NCBI GenBank assembly: GCA_007375995.1
Contig: VMFK01000031.1
Location: forward strand, 1 to 9,071
Reading direction: 5' to 3'
DNA: 9,071 nt
Origin: Parcubacteria group bacterium Gr01-1014_56
Lineage (GTDB): Bacteria; Patescibacteriota; Minisyncoccia; Phycocordibacterales; SBAW01
The notes under the pieces are model-generated. The model had not been told where the DNA came from. It made no database searches and saw nothing but the letters and a program-made list of their open reading frames with translations. The position numbers were made by a program, and so were the translations under genes. This document shows positions 1-5,614 of this stretch, piece after piece; within the stretch, counting starts at the first letter, position 1; each line of letters starts with the position of its first letter.

Positions 1-196
1 CGCATGGGCCATCGGTGGGGGGGTAGTGCTCGCCCTCTACAAACGAGGCGGCATAGGGCTGACAATAAAAAATAAATGGACCAGTGCTATACGAAGGGTC
101 AAACGAAAGAGGAGTAGTGTTTGCCAACGCGGGCACAGTGAACCCAAACGATGCTACTAATAATGCCAAACCGAGGAGTATATGTCGTGTGTGCAT
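1..196 (-). CDS. Secreted protein of unknown function, N-terminal part only
   Basis: The reading frame opens with ATG at 196 and stays open for 65 codons to the window edge, so the C-terminus is missing. The protein starts MHTRHILLGLALLVASFGF and has a textbook signal peptide: basic n-region (His/Arg at residues 2-5), hydrophobic core at about 6-21, and a signal peptidase I site ALA|NTT after residue 25. The mature start is rich in Pro, Ser, Tyr and Phe with two Cys (CQPYAASF and DGPC), which suggests an exported extracytoplasmic protein. No family is recognised. There is no Shine-Dalgarno sequence, but a -10-like TATTAT at 208-203 sits six bases before the ATG, so the message may be leaderless. 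It diverges from the membrane gene at 263. The opposite strand has a shorter open frame here, considered less likely. Confidence 0.6.
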   Translation of the reverse strand, partial: MHTRHILLGLALLVASFGFTVPALANTTPLSFDPSYSTGPFIFYCQPYAASFVEGEHYPPTDGPC

Positions 197-202
197 ATCT
201 AT

Positions 203-242
203 ATAATACCGTATTTTTTGTTGTACACTTATGAGGTATTAT
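203..242. promoter_or_regulatory. Divergent promoter region between the secreted-protein gene and the membrane-protein gene
   Basis: Two TATTAT hexamers face away from each other: one on the minus strand (208 to 203) six bases before the ATG at 196, and one on the plus strand (237-242), which would start transcription near 249, about 14 bases before the ATG at 263. A weak plus-strand -35 (TTTTTG, 215-220) lies 16 bp from its -10. No convincing minus-strand -35 is visible. The region is AT-rich, as expected of a promoter, but the assignment rests on hexamer matches only. Confidence 0.4.
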
Positions 243-262
243 CAGTTCTTTAATTTTTGGAC

Positions 263-682
263 ATGAATAAAGCATCATTACAAGAGGTTGCAAAATTTGC
301 CGCTGGGCTCGTGGCAGCAGACTTTTTTTGGCTACTGTGGTTCTCTCAGCAAAACCTCAAGTCGGTAGCCTTCTTCGGGATGACAGTCACCTCGGAGATG
401 CTTTTGCCGAACCTTATCTTTGATATCGCTCTGTTTATTATCCTGGTCCACTACGCATGGCACGTCGGCAAGATCCCGGCCATGCGCGAGCGCTCCTACA
501 TCTTTTTGGTGGGGTGTATTTTTGCCTTTGTGGCGATAATGCACTTCTGGAGGATATTTAGCGGTGCAGATTTGATCCTCGGCGACTGGGATGCACCGGT
601 GTGGCTCTCATGGTTTGGCCTCGCAGTGACGACCTATCTCTCCTACATGAGCTTCCACCTGGTTGCGCGGATGAAGGGATAA
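263..682 (+). CDS. Small integral membrane protein, unknown function (four predicted TM segments)
   Basis: A 139-residue protein with hydrophobic stretches at about residues 8-27, 48-66, 78-97 and 113-135, so probably four membrane helices. Short basic segments (HVGKIPAMRER around 67-77, and the C-terminal ARMKG) would face the cytoplasm. It is rich in Trp and Phe and has no motif that I recognise. ATG at 263 is preferred to the in-frame TTG at 257 because it adds only two residues less and is the stronger codon; neither has a clear Shine-Dalgarno sequence. The gene stands alone, with a promoter-like region upstream and a hairpin terminator 28 bases after the stop. The frame looks real from its hydrophobic periodicity and its fit between promoter and terminator; the function is unknown. 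Confidence 0.75.
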   Translation: MNKASLQEVAKFAAGLVAADFFWLLWFSQQNLKSVAFFGMTVTSEMLLPNLIFDIALFIILVHYAWHVGKIPAMRERSYIFLVGCIFAFVAIMHFWRIFSGADLILGDWDAPVWLSWFGLAVTTYLSYMSFHLVARMKG

Positions 683-710
683 TAAACTGAAGTAGATACT
701 AAAAGATAAA

Positions 711-734
711 GGCCCCGCGAGAGCGGGGCCTTTT
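711..734. terminator. Bidirectional intrinsic terminator between convergent genes
   Basis: A perfect 8-bp GC stem (GGCCCCGC / GCGGGGCC) with a GAGA loop at 711-730 is followed by TTTT on the plus strand. On the minus strand the same stem is followed by TTTATCTTTT. It lies between the stop of the membrane protein (682) and the stop of the convergent 83-codon gene (748), so it can end transcription from both sides. Confidence 0.85.
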
Positions 735-747
735 GCGTTGCGCGTAC

Positions 748-999
748 CTATCGGTGAGAAGCTTTAAGCCATACTGTCATAAATTCGCTCTCTTCACCTG
801 AAAGAGCTGCGTCGGGGATCATTTTTGCTCCATTCATTTGACAAGTATGGCTTGTTTGAAATGGTGTCTGGACAATAAGAGTGTCCCCCATAATTGAGAG
901 ACAAACTCCTCTCACAACCTTTTTCGACCCGACTTCAAGCGCACACACAAAGTCTAGGCCGTTTACCCCGATGTCTCTGATGTTTGCAACCTGGTTCAT
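748..999 (-). CDS. Hypothetical 83-residue soluble protein
   Basis: An 83-codon frame from ATG at 999 to TAG at 748. A strong Shine-Dalgarno sequence, AGAGGAGG, lies seven bases before the ATG, the clearest one in the left half of the window, and supports a translated gene. The protein has no signal peptide or membrane helix. Its alternating hydrophobic pattern (GLDFVCALEVGSKKVVRGVCL, then TLIVQTPF) suggests a small beta-rich fold. It has three Cys (residues 19, 33, 53), without a CxxC pair. It sits downstream of the tmRNA terminator on the same strand and ends at the shared hairpin terminator. No family is recognised. Confidence 0.65.
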   Translation of the reverse strand: MNQVANIRDIGVNGLDFVCALEVGSKKVVRGVCLSIMGDTLIVQTPFQTSHTCQMNGAKMIPDAALSGEESEFMTVWLKASHR

Positions 1000-1059
1000 C
1001 GCACATCCTCCTCTAAAAGAAATACTAAACTACAAACACCAGAGAGGGAAGTGGTCGGG

Positions 1060-1086
1060 AAAAGAAAAAGCGACCCCAAAGGTCGC
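1060..1086 (-). terminator. Intrinsic terminator of the tmRNA gene
   Basis: Read on the minus strand, GCGACC-TTTGG-GGTCGC forms a 6-bp stem and is followed directly by TTTTTCTTTT. It begins about 15 bases after the tmRNA 3' end, as expected for ssrA. Confidence 0.8.
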
Positions 1087-1100
1087 CATTTCGTTTGTTG

Positions 1101-1472
1101 TGGAAGTGGGCGGAGTTGAACCGCCGTGCAATACATGTTCGTATGCATATCTACAAAAGCTAGACTACTTATTGTTTCTTAGATTCAATCGTAAAGAAGT
1201 AGACGAAATAAAATTGAATCGCAGCTTTAGTTTAGAAGAGTGAGTCAAGCACGCTCACTGATCGATCTCGATGTTATAACACCAGTACTCCGCAGACGAG
1301 ATTGTAGAGTTGGTGCTCGCTTAGCCCCTTGCGGTAGCGAAAGCGAGGTCGTTCACCGTGAAAAACGGTGACGTAACTGATTTTGCAGTTATAGTTTGGA
1401 GTTTTTAAAGAAGGACTCCACTTCTCTTTTGCATGGATACGAATGGATATATTGTCTAAGCCTGTCACTCCC
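1101..1472 (-). ncRNA. ssrA: Transfer-messenger RNA (tmRNA, 10Sa RNA)
   Basis: The RNA acts as tRNA and mRNA: with SmpB it enters stalled ribosomes, and the nascent chain is switched to an encoded tag. In the sequence, the 5' end GGGAGTG (1472-1466) pairs with CACTTCC (1108-1102), followed by discriminator A (1101). The T arm is GGCGG-TTCAACT-CCGCC. CAATATAT near the 5' end pairs with ATGTATTG near the 3' end, and TTCGTAT with ATACGAA (helix P2). An H-type pseudoknot lies at RNA positions 48-75 (AGAAG/CTTCT and GGAGT/ACTCC); others are formed by AGTGAG/CTCACT with GCTT/AAGC, and by GATTCAAT/ATTGAATC with CTACTT/AAGTAG. The length is 372 nt. No CCA is encoded (CAA follows the discriminator), so it must be added by the CCA-adding enzyme. 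It lies 38 bases downstream of smpB and has its own terminator. Confidence 0.93.
1321..1386 (-). other. tmRNA tag reading frame (proteolysis tag, inferred)
   Basis: The resume codon is placed at GCA (1386-1384), 11 nt after the end of pseudoknot 1, the same spacing as in E. coli tmRNA. The preceding UAACU resembles the E. coli UAGUC that sets the frame. From GCA the frame has 21 sense codons and a TAA at 1323-1321. The peptide starts AKSVTSPFFTV and ends NDLAFATARG. The stop falls inside the hairpin CTCGCTT/AAGCGAG, which matches the P5 helix around the stop in other tmRNAs. The other two frames give either a short tag ending FSR or a very long one ending LVL, so this frame is the best. Its C-terminus, ATARG, is unlike the usual LAA. 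Confidence 0.65.
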
Positions 1473-1486
1473 CAGCAGGGCACGAG

Positions 1487-1514
1487 GTATCATGCACTGG
1501 TGGGGCAGGCCTAA
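1487..1514 (-). promoter_or_regulatory. Possible weak promoter for ssrA at the end of smpB
   Basis: TGATAC (1492-1487) resembles a -10 box, with a poor -35 (TTAGGC, 1514-1509) 16 bp upstream. Transcription would start near 1480, a few bases before the mature tmRNA 5' end at 1472. Cotranscription with smpB and processing is an equally good explanation. Confidence 0.2.
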
Positions 1515-1954
1515 GCGTTTTTCAAAGTTCTGCGGATGTCTCGCTCAGTATCTCTTTTCTTAAGGACGGCGCGTTTGTCATACTTCTTACGCCCGCGAGC
1601 AACTGCGACCCTGAGCTTCAATTTACCTCCTTTATTATACACCGAAAGTGGCACTACTGTCAACCCTTTCTGGCCTTCAAAGCCAGCTAAGGCCGCAATT
1701 TCCTTATGGGTTAAGAGGAGCCGGCGGGTGCGAACGGGGTCGTACTCCTTTGGGGTATTGGCTGGCTGGTAAGGCGGGATGCTTGCGCCCACCAGATATG
1801 CTTCGTTGTTTCGTACTACTATATGTGCTCCTTCGAGCTTGCCGTGGTGAGCGCGCAGAGATTTGACCTCGTAGCCGAGCAATTCCAAGCCCGCCTCGTA
1901 TTCCTCGAGGATCTCATACTCCAGCCGCGCTTTTTTATGCTCAATCAGGTTCAC
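1511..1954 (-). CDS. smpB: SsrA-binding protein SmpB
   Basis: SmpB binds the tRNA-like half of tmRNA and carries it to stalled ribosomes, where its C-terminal tail occupies the empty mRNA channel. At 147 residues the length is normal. Family landmarks are all present: N-terminal HKKAR (6-10), FEAGL-like YEAGLELLGYEVKSLR (19-34), the central beta-barrel with VPLSVYNKGGKLKL (101-114), and the basic tail RGRKKYDKR (120-128) followed by KKRDTERDIRR (132-142). The start is a GTG at 1954; there is no in-frame ATG just upstream and no Shine-Dalgarno sequence. A -10-like TATAGT lies six bases before the GTG, so the transcript may be leaderless. The gene is 38 bases upstream of its RNA partner ssrA and divergent from ftsH. 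Confidence 0.96.
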   Translation of the reverse strand: MNLIEHKKARLEYEILEEYEAGLELLGYEVKSLRAHHGKLEGAHIVVRNNEAYLVGASIPPYQPANTPKEYDPVRTRRLLLTHKEIAALAGFEGQKGLTVVPLSVYNKGGKLKLRVAVARGRKKYDKRAVLKKRDTERDIRRTLKNA

Positions 1955-1960
1955 ACAATG

Positions 1961-1966
1961 ACTATA
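1961..1966 (-). promoter_or_regulatory. -10 box of smpB, predicting a leaderless transcript
   Basis: TATAGT on the minus strand (1966 to 1961) ends six bases before the GTG start at 1954, so initiation seven bases downstream falls on the first base of the start codon. The geometry is identical to the TATTAT/ATG pair at 208-196. No good -35 is visible. Confidence 0.4.
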
Positions 1967-1975
1967 CCTGATTTT

Positions 1976-2004
1976 TTGCTCCTCATATGCCCAAATGCTA
2001 TACT
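1976..2004 (+). promoter_or_regulatory. Promoter of the ftsH operon
   Basis: TTGCTC (1976-1981) and TATACT (1999-2004) are 17 bp apart, the ideal spacing, and TGC before TATACT gives an extended -10. The predicted start is near 2011, so in-frame ATG codons at 2015 and 2027 lie 4 and 16 bases into the message. This is the best promoter match in the window and shows that the upstream extension of the reading frame is not translated. Confidence 0.65.
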
Positions 2005-2026
2005 CTGCCTATCTATGGGCGTATCT

Positions 2027-4012
2027 ATGGCAGATCTAAAAGAAAAGGCGCCGCCCCAAGGCGGGGGAGGCAAGAGCCCGTTTAACAGGAGAGAGCGCCC
2101 TGGGCGTCGCATGCCTGGGGTACCGCCGCTCCCTAAGCTCCCTCGCGGCGATTCGTTTTGGCTTAATCTTGCAACAAGCGTGCTCTTGCTGCTCCTGTTG
2201 GCGGGAGCGTACTCCTACTTTGCCGGCGTTTCAGAGGAGCCGCAACACATCCCTATCTCGCAGTTGGCGGGCGACATTGAAGCAGACAAAGTCTCTACCA
2301 TTGTTGTAGTAGGCGAGGAGCTTGAGATTACCTATGCGGACAAAACAAAACGCATATCTAAAAAAGAACCTGACTCCTCGCTTACTACAACTCTCAGCAA
2401 CTACGGAGTTTCTAAAGAAGCACTCGCAAAAGTTTCTATCGATATTAAACGCCAAAGTTCGTGGCAGTTTTGGCTAACAGCGCTTGCGCCTTTTTTAGCG
2501 CCGCTTCTTTTGATCGCATTTTTTGTCTGGTATCTCTCGCGCCAAGTGCGGGGTGCTGGGATGCAGGCGTTCTCGTTTGGCCAAAGCAAACCGCGCATAA
2601 CTGACCCGAACGACCTCGTGAGCCGCGTGACCTTTAAAGATGTCGCTGGCGCCAAAGAGGCTAAAGAGGAGCTCTTGGAGATCGTCGACTTCCTCAAAAA
2701 TCCAAAAAAATTCCTCGACATCGGCGCGCGCATCCCCAAAGGGATTTTACTCATGGGCGCACCGGGCACAGGCAAGACCTTGCTTGCGCGCGCAGTTGCA
2801 GGCGAGGCGGGTGTGCCGTTCTTCTCGATCTCGGGCTCTGAGTTTGTTGAGATGTTTGTTGGTGTCGGGGCTTCCCGAGTGCGCGACCTATTCCTCACCG
2901 CCAAGCGCGCGGCACCCGCGATTATCTTTGTTGACGAGATCGATGCCGTAGGCCGGGTGCGTGGCACAGGGGTGGGTGGCGGCAACGACGAGCGTGAGCA
3001 AACACTCAACCAAATTTTGGTTGAGATGGATGGGTTTGAGCCGAACGAAAAAGTTATCGTCATGGCCGCGACTAACCGCCCCGACGTGCTTGACCCGGCG
3101 CTGCTCCGCCCTGGCCGCTTTGACAGGCGTGTCACTATCGACCTGCCCGACCGCTTTGACCGTTTGGAGATTCTTAAAATACATTCCCGCAAGAAACCTT
3201 TTGCAGAGGACATCAGCCTGGAGGTGATAGCTGAGCGCACGCCGGGGTTCTCTGGGGCCGACCTCTACTCGCTTATGAATGAGGGTGCTATTTTGGCCGC
3301 GCGCGAAAACCGCAAAACGATCGCGCAGTATGACTTGATCCGCTCGATAGAGAAGGTGATGCTTGGCCCTGAGCGGAAATCGCACGTGCTTAATAAAAAA
3401 GAGAAGGAGATCACCGCGTACCACGAGGCGGGCCATGCGCTCGTGGCTTCGGTCTTGCCGTATGCCGACCCAGTGCATAAAATCTCGATAATTTCGCGCG
3501 GGCGCGCTGCGGGCTATACGCTGAAACTCCCACTTGATGACAAAAAAATGCAGAGCAAGCGTGAGTTTCTTGACGACATCGCAATGAGCTTAGGCGGCTA
3601 TGTCGCGGAGAAGACCGTTTTTGGCGACATCACGACTGGTCCCTCCAACGACCTCCAGGTTTTGACCGCACTTGCGCGCGACATGGTGACGCGCTATGGC
3701 ATGTCGGACAAAATGGGTACGGTTGCCCTTGAGGGCGAGGGTGGGAGAGCGCTTTTTGGCCGCGGGGTAGAGGACAAGTCCTACTCTGAAAAGGTTTCCA
3801 GCGAAATTGATGCCGAGGTTAAGAAAATAATCGACGAAGCATATAAAAAAGCGCAGACAATTATCACCAACCACCGCAAACTCCTCAACGCTATCGCCGC
3901 ACGGCTTGTCGAAGTTGAAACGATCGAGCGCGATGAGTTTGAGAAGATACTCGTGGTGCACGGGATTACGCCAAAAAAGAAACAAGATATTGAGCATCAA
4001 CCTATAGTATGA
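2027..4012 (+). CDS. ftsH: ATP-dependent zinc metalloprotease FtsH
   Basis: A membrane-anchored AAA+ protease that unfolds and degrades membrane and cytosolic proteins as a hexamer. With the ATG at 2027 it has 661 residues, normal for the family. Order: a Pro/Gly/Arg-rich cytoplasmic tail (1-42), TM1 (about 44-65), a short extracytoplasmic domain (70-145), TM2 (about 149-170), AAA domain and protease domain. Walker A is GAPGTGKT (244-251), the pore loop FVGVG (277-281), Walker B FVDEID (301-306), and the second region of homology with arginine fingers RPGRFDRR (361-368). The zinc site is HEAGH (466-470), with the third ligand Asp in PSND (539-542). ATG at 2015 is a possible alternative start, adding four residues. 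No Shine-Dalgarno sequence is visible. A promoter lies just upstream, and the stop overlaps the next gene in ATGA. Confidence 0.97.
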   Translation: MADLKEKAPPQGGGGKSPFNRRERPGRRMPGVPPLPKLPRGDSFWLNLATSVLLLLLLAGAYSYFAGVSEEPQHIPISQLAGDIEADKVSTIVVVGEELEITYADKTKRISKKEPDSSLTTTLSNYGVSKEALAKVSIDIKRQSSWQFWLTALAPFLAPLLLIAFFVWYLSRQVRGAGMQAFSFGQSKPRITDPNDLVSRVTFKDVAGAKEAKEELLEIVDFLKNPKKFLDIGARIPKGILLMGAPGTGKTLLARAVAGEAGVPFFSISGSEFVEMFVGVGASRVRDLFLTAKRAAPAIIFVDEIDAVGRVRGTGVGGGNDEREQTLNQILVEMDGFEPNEKVIVMAATNRPDVLDPALLRPGRFDRRVTIDLPDRFDRLEILKIHSRKKPFAEDISLEVIAERTPGFSGADLYSLMNEGAILAARENRKTIAQYDLIRSIEKVMLGPERKSHVLNKKEKEITAYHEAGHALVASVLPYADPVHKISIISRGRAAGYTLKLPLDDKKMQSKREFLDDIAMSLGGYVAEKTVFGDITTGPSNDLQVLTALARDMVTRYGMSDKMGTVALEGEGGRALFGRGVEDKSYSEKVSSEIDAEVKKIIDEAYKKAQTIITNHRKLLNAIAARLVEVETIERDEFEKILVVHGITPKKKQDIEHQPIV

Positions 4013-4401
4013 CAAGAGAACGCGGGCTTATCGGATTTTTTGACAAACTTGAAGACGGGGTACGCATCATGCTTTCGCATTACCCGATTCTCTACGCGTT
4101 TGTAGGTGGCGTGGGAGTGGTGCTGTTTTGGAAAGGGGTGTGGGAGGCTGCAGAATATTTCCCTGCGATATACGGGTGGCCCTCGGCCGCTCTTGGGCTC
4201 CTCCTTTTACTCCCAACGGGGCTCTTTGTCTCCTTCTTTATTGGTGACAACATTATCCTCTCTGGTTATAGACGCCAAAAAAAGCTAGTAGAGAAGACAG
4301 AGGCTGAGATAGAAAAAGATATCGACATAAACCAAGCAATCAAAATACAGCTCGACCGGGTGGAGAAGGAGCTGCTCGAAATAAAATCAAAACTCCCGTA
4401 G
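4009..4401 (+). CDS. Two-TM protein with C-terminal coiled coil, coupled to ftsH; unknown function
   Basis: A 130-residue protein whose ATG overlaps the ftsH stop (ATGA, 4009-4012), so the two are almost certainly cotranscribed and translationally coupled. It has a short basic N-terminus, TM1 at about 25-43 (ILYAFVGGVGVVLFW), TM2 at about 58-80, and a charged helical tail from 87 to 128 with heptad-like spacing (IEKDIDINQAIKIQL and VEKELLEIKSKL), likely a cytoplasmic coiled coil. No family name comes to mind; it is not HflK, HflC or YccA. An obvious inference is a membrane partner or regulator of FtsH, but nothing in the sequence proves it. A hairpin terminator follows 18 bases after the stop. 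Confidence 0.8.
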   Translation: MTRERGLIGFFDKLEDGVRIMLSHYPILYAFVGGVGVVLFWKGVWEAAEYFPAIYGWPSAALGLLLLLPTGLFVSFFIGDNIILSGYRRQKKLVEKTEAEIEKDIDINQAIKIQLDRVEKELLEIKSKLP

Positions 4402-4418
4402 CCATATATAAAAAAGTA

Positions 4419-4450
4419 TCCCCGGCCGATTGTTTGGCCGAGGATTTTTT
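4419..4450. terminator. Intrinsic terminator after the ftsH operon, probably also serving pyrC
   Basis: A 9-bp stem with one mismatch (TCCCCGGCC at 4419-4427 with GGCCGAGGA at 4436-4444) and loop GATTGTTT is followed by six T on the plus strand. On the minus strand it is followed by TACTTTTTT, so it can also end pyrC, whose stop is at 4456. Confidence 0.8.
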
Positions 4451-4455
4451 GCGTT

Positions 4456-5502
4456 TTACTTAACAGAAGAGTTGGCGTACAGCGAGTAGCTGATTTCCCG
4501 CCCTGCCCAAAACGGCGCAACCTCCCACGAGCCGATTTTGTAGGACTCAGGGATAATGAAGGGTCGTTTGATCAGATCGACGTATCTGCTCGAAGTTCTA
4601 AACCCGTAAAGCTTCCGAGCATTTCTACTCGTAAAGTTCTCAAACACCTTCACTCCTTCCGGGCTTGTAAACAGGTCATCAAGCGCATGTGCATATAGTT
4701 GCATGAGAAACGGAGCAGTATATGCACCGCAAGTACATGGCCCGATCCGGTGCTTGGTTTTTTTGTCATGCGGTGCGTCATCGCCGCCTGCCATTACCCA
4801 CGGGTAGTCCTTGCGGACCAAGTCGTTAAGCGCTCGCCGGTCCACTTCTCCCTTGTAAGAGGGTTTGCAGACTGCGTCAACATCGCCGTAGGCACCTGTC
4901 TCATTTTCAACCAGATGATGAGCAGTAATGGTCACAAAAAAGCGGCCAGTTTTTGCCCATTCTTCCCAAAGAGGGATACACCGACCGTCTGTACCATGCT
5001 CCGAGACGATGATAGCGTCTGTCTCGCTCAGAAACATATCGACAATCGGCAAAAACAAAAACTCTGCGTCCTTGTTATCGATCTTCATCGGATGCTCCGG
5101 ATGGAAATGCACACGCATACCACGCTTACCCGCGTGTTGAACGATGGGCAAAATGCGAGAGTAGTAGGAGACCCCGTTATGCGAGGCGGTCGTTCGGCCT
5201 TTTGGATATATTTTCGCATCCACGATGCCCGCTTCGATACAGGCATCGATATCAGCTTCAGTAGTTGCTTCCGTTATTTGCACGATGGGGATTATATGCA
5301 CCCCTGTGCCGAGTTCTACAAATGAAGAAGCGTTTTTGACATAGGCAGTAACCTGCGCCGCCGTCATAAGGCCTTCTTTGGTATTTGGCATTGGGCCAAA
5401 GCCTATTGCTCCGCCTTGTATCGCGAGTTCAACAAGAGGGCCGACAACATCGCCCTCGCGCCAATGGGTGTGAGGATTTTCTAGTGCTGGTACTCTGGTC
5501 AT
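4456..5502 (-). CDS. pyrC: Dihydroorotase, class II PyrC-like amidohydrolase
   Basis: Dihydroorotase interconverts N-carbamoyl-L-aspartate and dihydroorotate, the third step of UMP synthesis. The 348-residue length and motif order follow the E. coli PyrC type rather than the PyrC/allantoinase type: metal ligands HTH (11-13), GPMPNT (37-41 region), the lysine expected to be carbamylated in AKIYP (K97), VHFHPEH (131-137), SEHGTDG (168-173, third His ligand), TAHHL (193-197), and the catalytic Asp in GGDDAPH (D241), followed by a Cys pair CTC (256-258) before GAYTAP. ATG at 5502 has a Shine-Dalgarno GGGAG six bases upstream. It follows pyrD on the same strand, but a strong terminator lies between them, so it probably has its own promoter; none is convincing. 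The sequence is divergent from well-studied enzymes, so activity is inferred. Confidence 0.88.
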   Translation of the reverse strand: MTRVPALENPHTHWREGDVVGPLVELAIQGGAIGFGPMPNTKEGLMTAAQVTAYVKNASSFVELGTGVHIIPIVQITEATTEADIDACIEAGIVDAKIYPKGRTTASHNGVSYYSRILPIVQHAGKRGMRVHFHPEHPMKIDNKDAEFLFLPIVDMFLSETDAIIVSEHGTDGRCIPLWEEWAKTGRFFVTITAHHLVENETGAYGDVDAVCKPSYKGEVDRRALNDLVRKDYPWVMAGGDDAPHDKKTKHRIGPCTCGAYTAPFLMQLYAHALDDLFTSPEGVKVFENFTSRNARKLYGFRTSSRYVDLIKRPFIIPESYKIGSWEVAPFWAGREISYSLYANSSVK

Positions 5503-5555
5503 GCGTATCTCCCTTTTGGAATAGCATTGTTAGGTTGTTCGTCCGCTCAGCACTG

Positions 5556-5595
5556 TAACAAAACAAAAGGTCCGGCGCCATAGACGCGCCGGACC
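5556..5595 (-). terminator. Strong intrinsic terminator between pyrD and pyrC
   Basis: A perfect 10-bp GC-rich stem (GGTCCGGCGC with GCGCCGGACC, 5586-5595 and 5569-5578, loop of 7) is followed on the minus strand by TTTTGTTTTG. It lies 19 bases after the pyrD stop and would separate pyrD from pyrC, unless it is regulated as an attenuator. Confidence 0.85.
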
Positions 5596-5614
5596 AGTAA
5601 ACTTGTGAGCAGAT

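Noticed and set aside
2..160. Open plus-strand frame from the left edge ending at TAA 158-160, with a Gly/Val/Leu-rich start and a basic tail
   Set aside because: It lies antisense to the signal-peptide frame. The minus-strand frame has a start codon at a promoter-like box, a full signal peptide and a cleavage site, while this frame ends in an unlikely Cys/Arg/Lys-rich tail. It cannot be fully excluded.
1274..1483. 69-codon minus-strand frame through ssrA
   Set aside because: It lies inside the tmRNA and is not in the frame set by pseudoknot 1; it is an artefact of the RNA gene.
1823..2026. Upstream extension of the ftsH frame by 68 codons
   Set aside because: It runs antisense through smpB and crosses the ftsH promoter at 1976-2004; the predicted transcript starts near 2011.
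2401..3240. 279-codon minus-strand frame within ftsH
   Set aside because: Ser/Arg-rich antisense shadow of a clear FtsH AAA domain with all motifs on the other strand.
4699..5325. 208-codon plus-strand frame within pyrC
   Set aside because: Antisense to the conserved PyrC motifs; composition is biased and no domain is recognisable.
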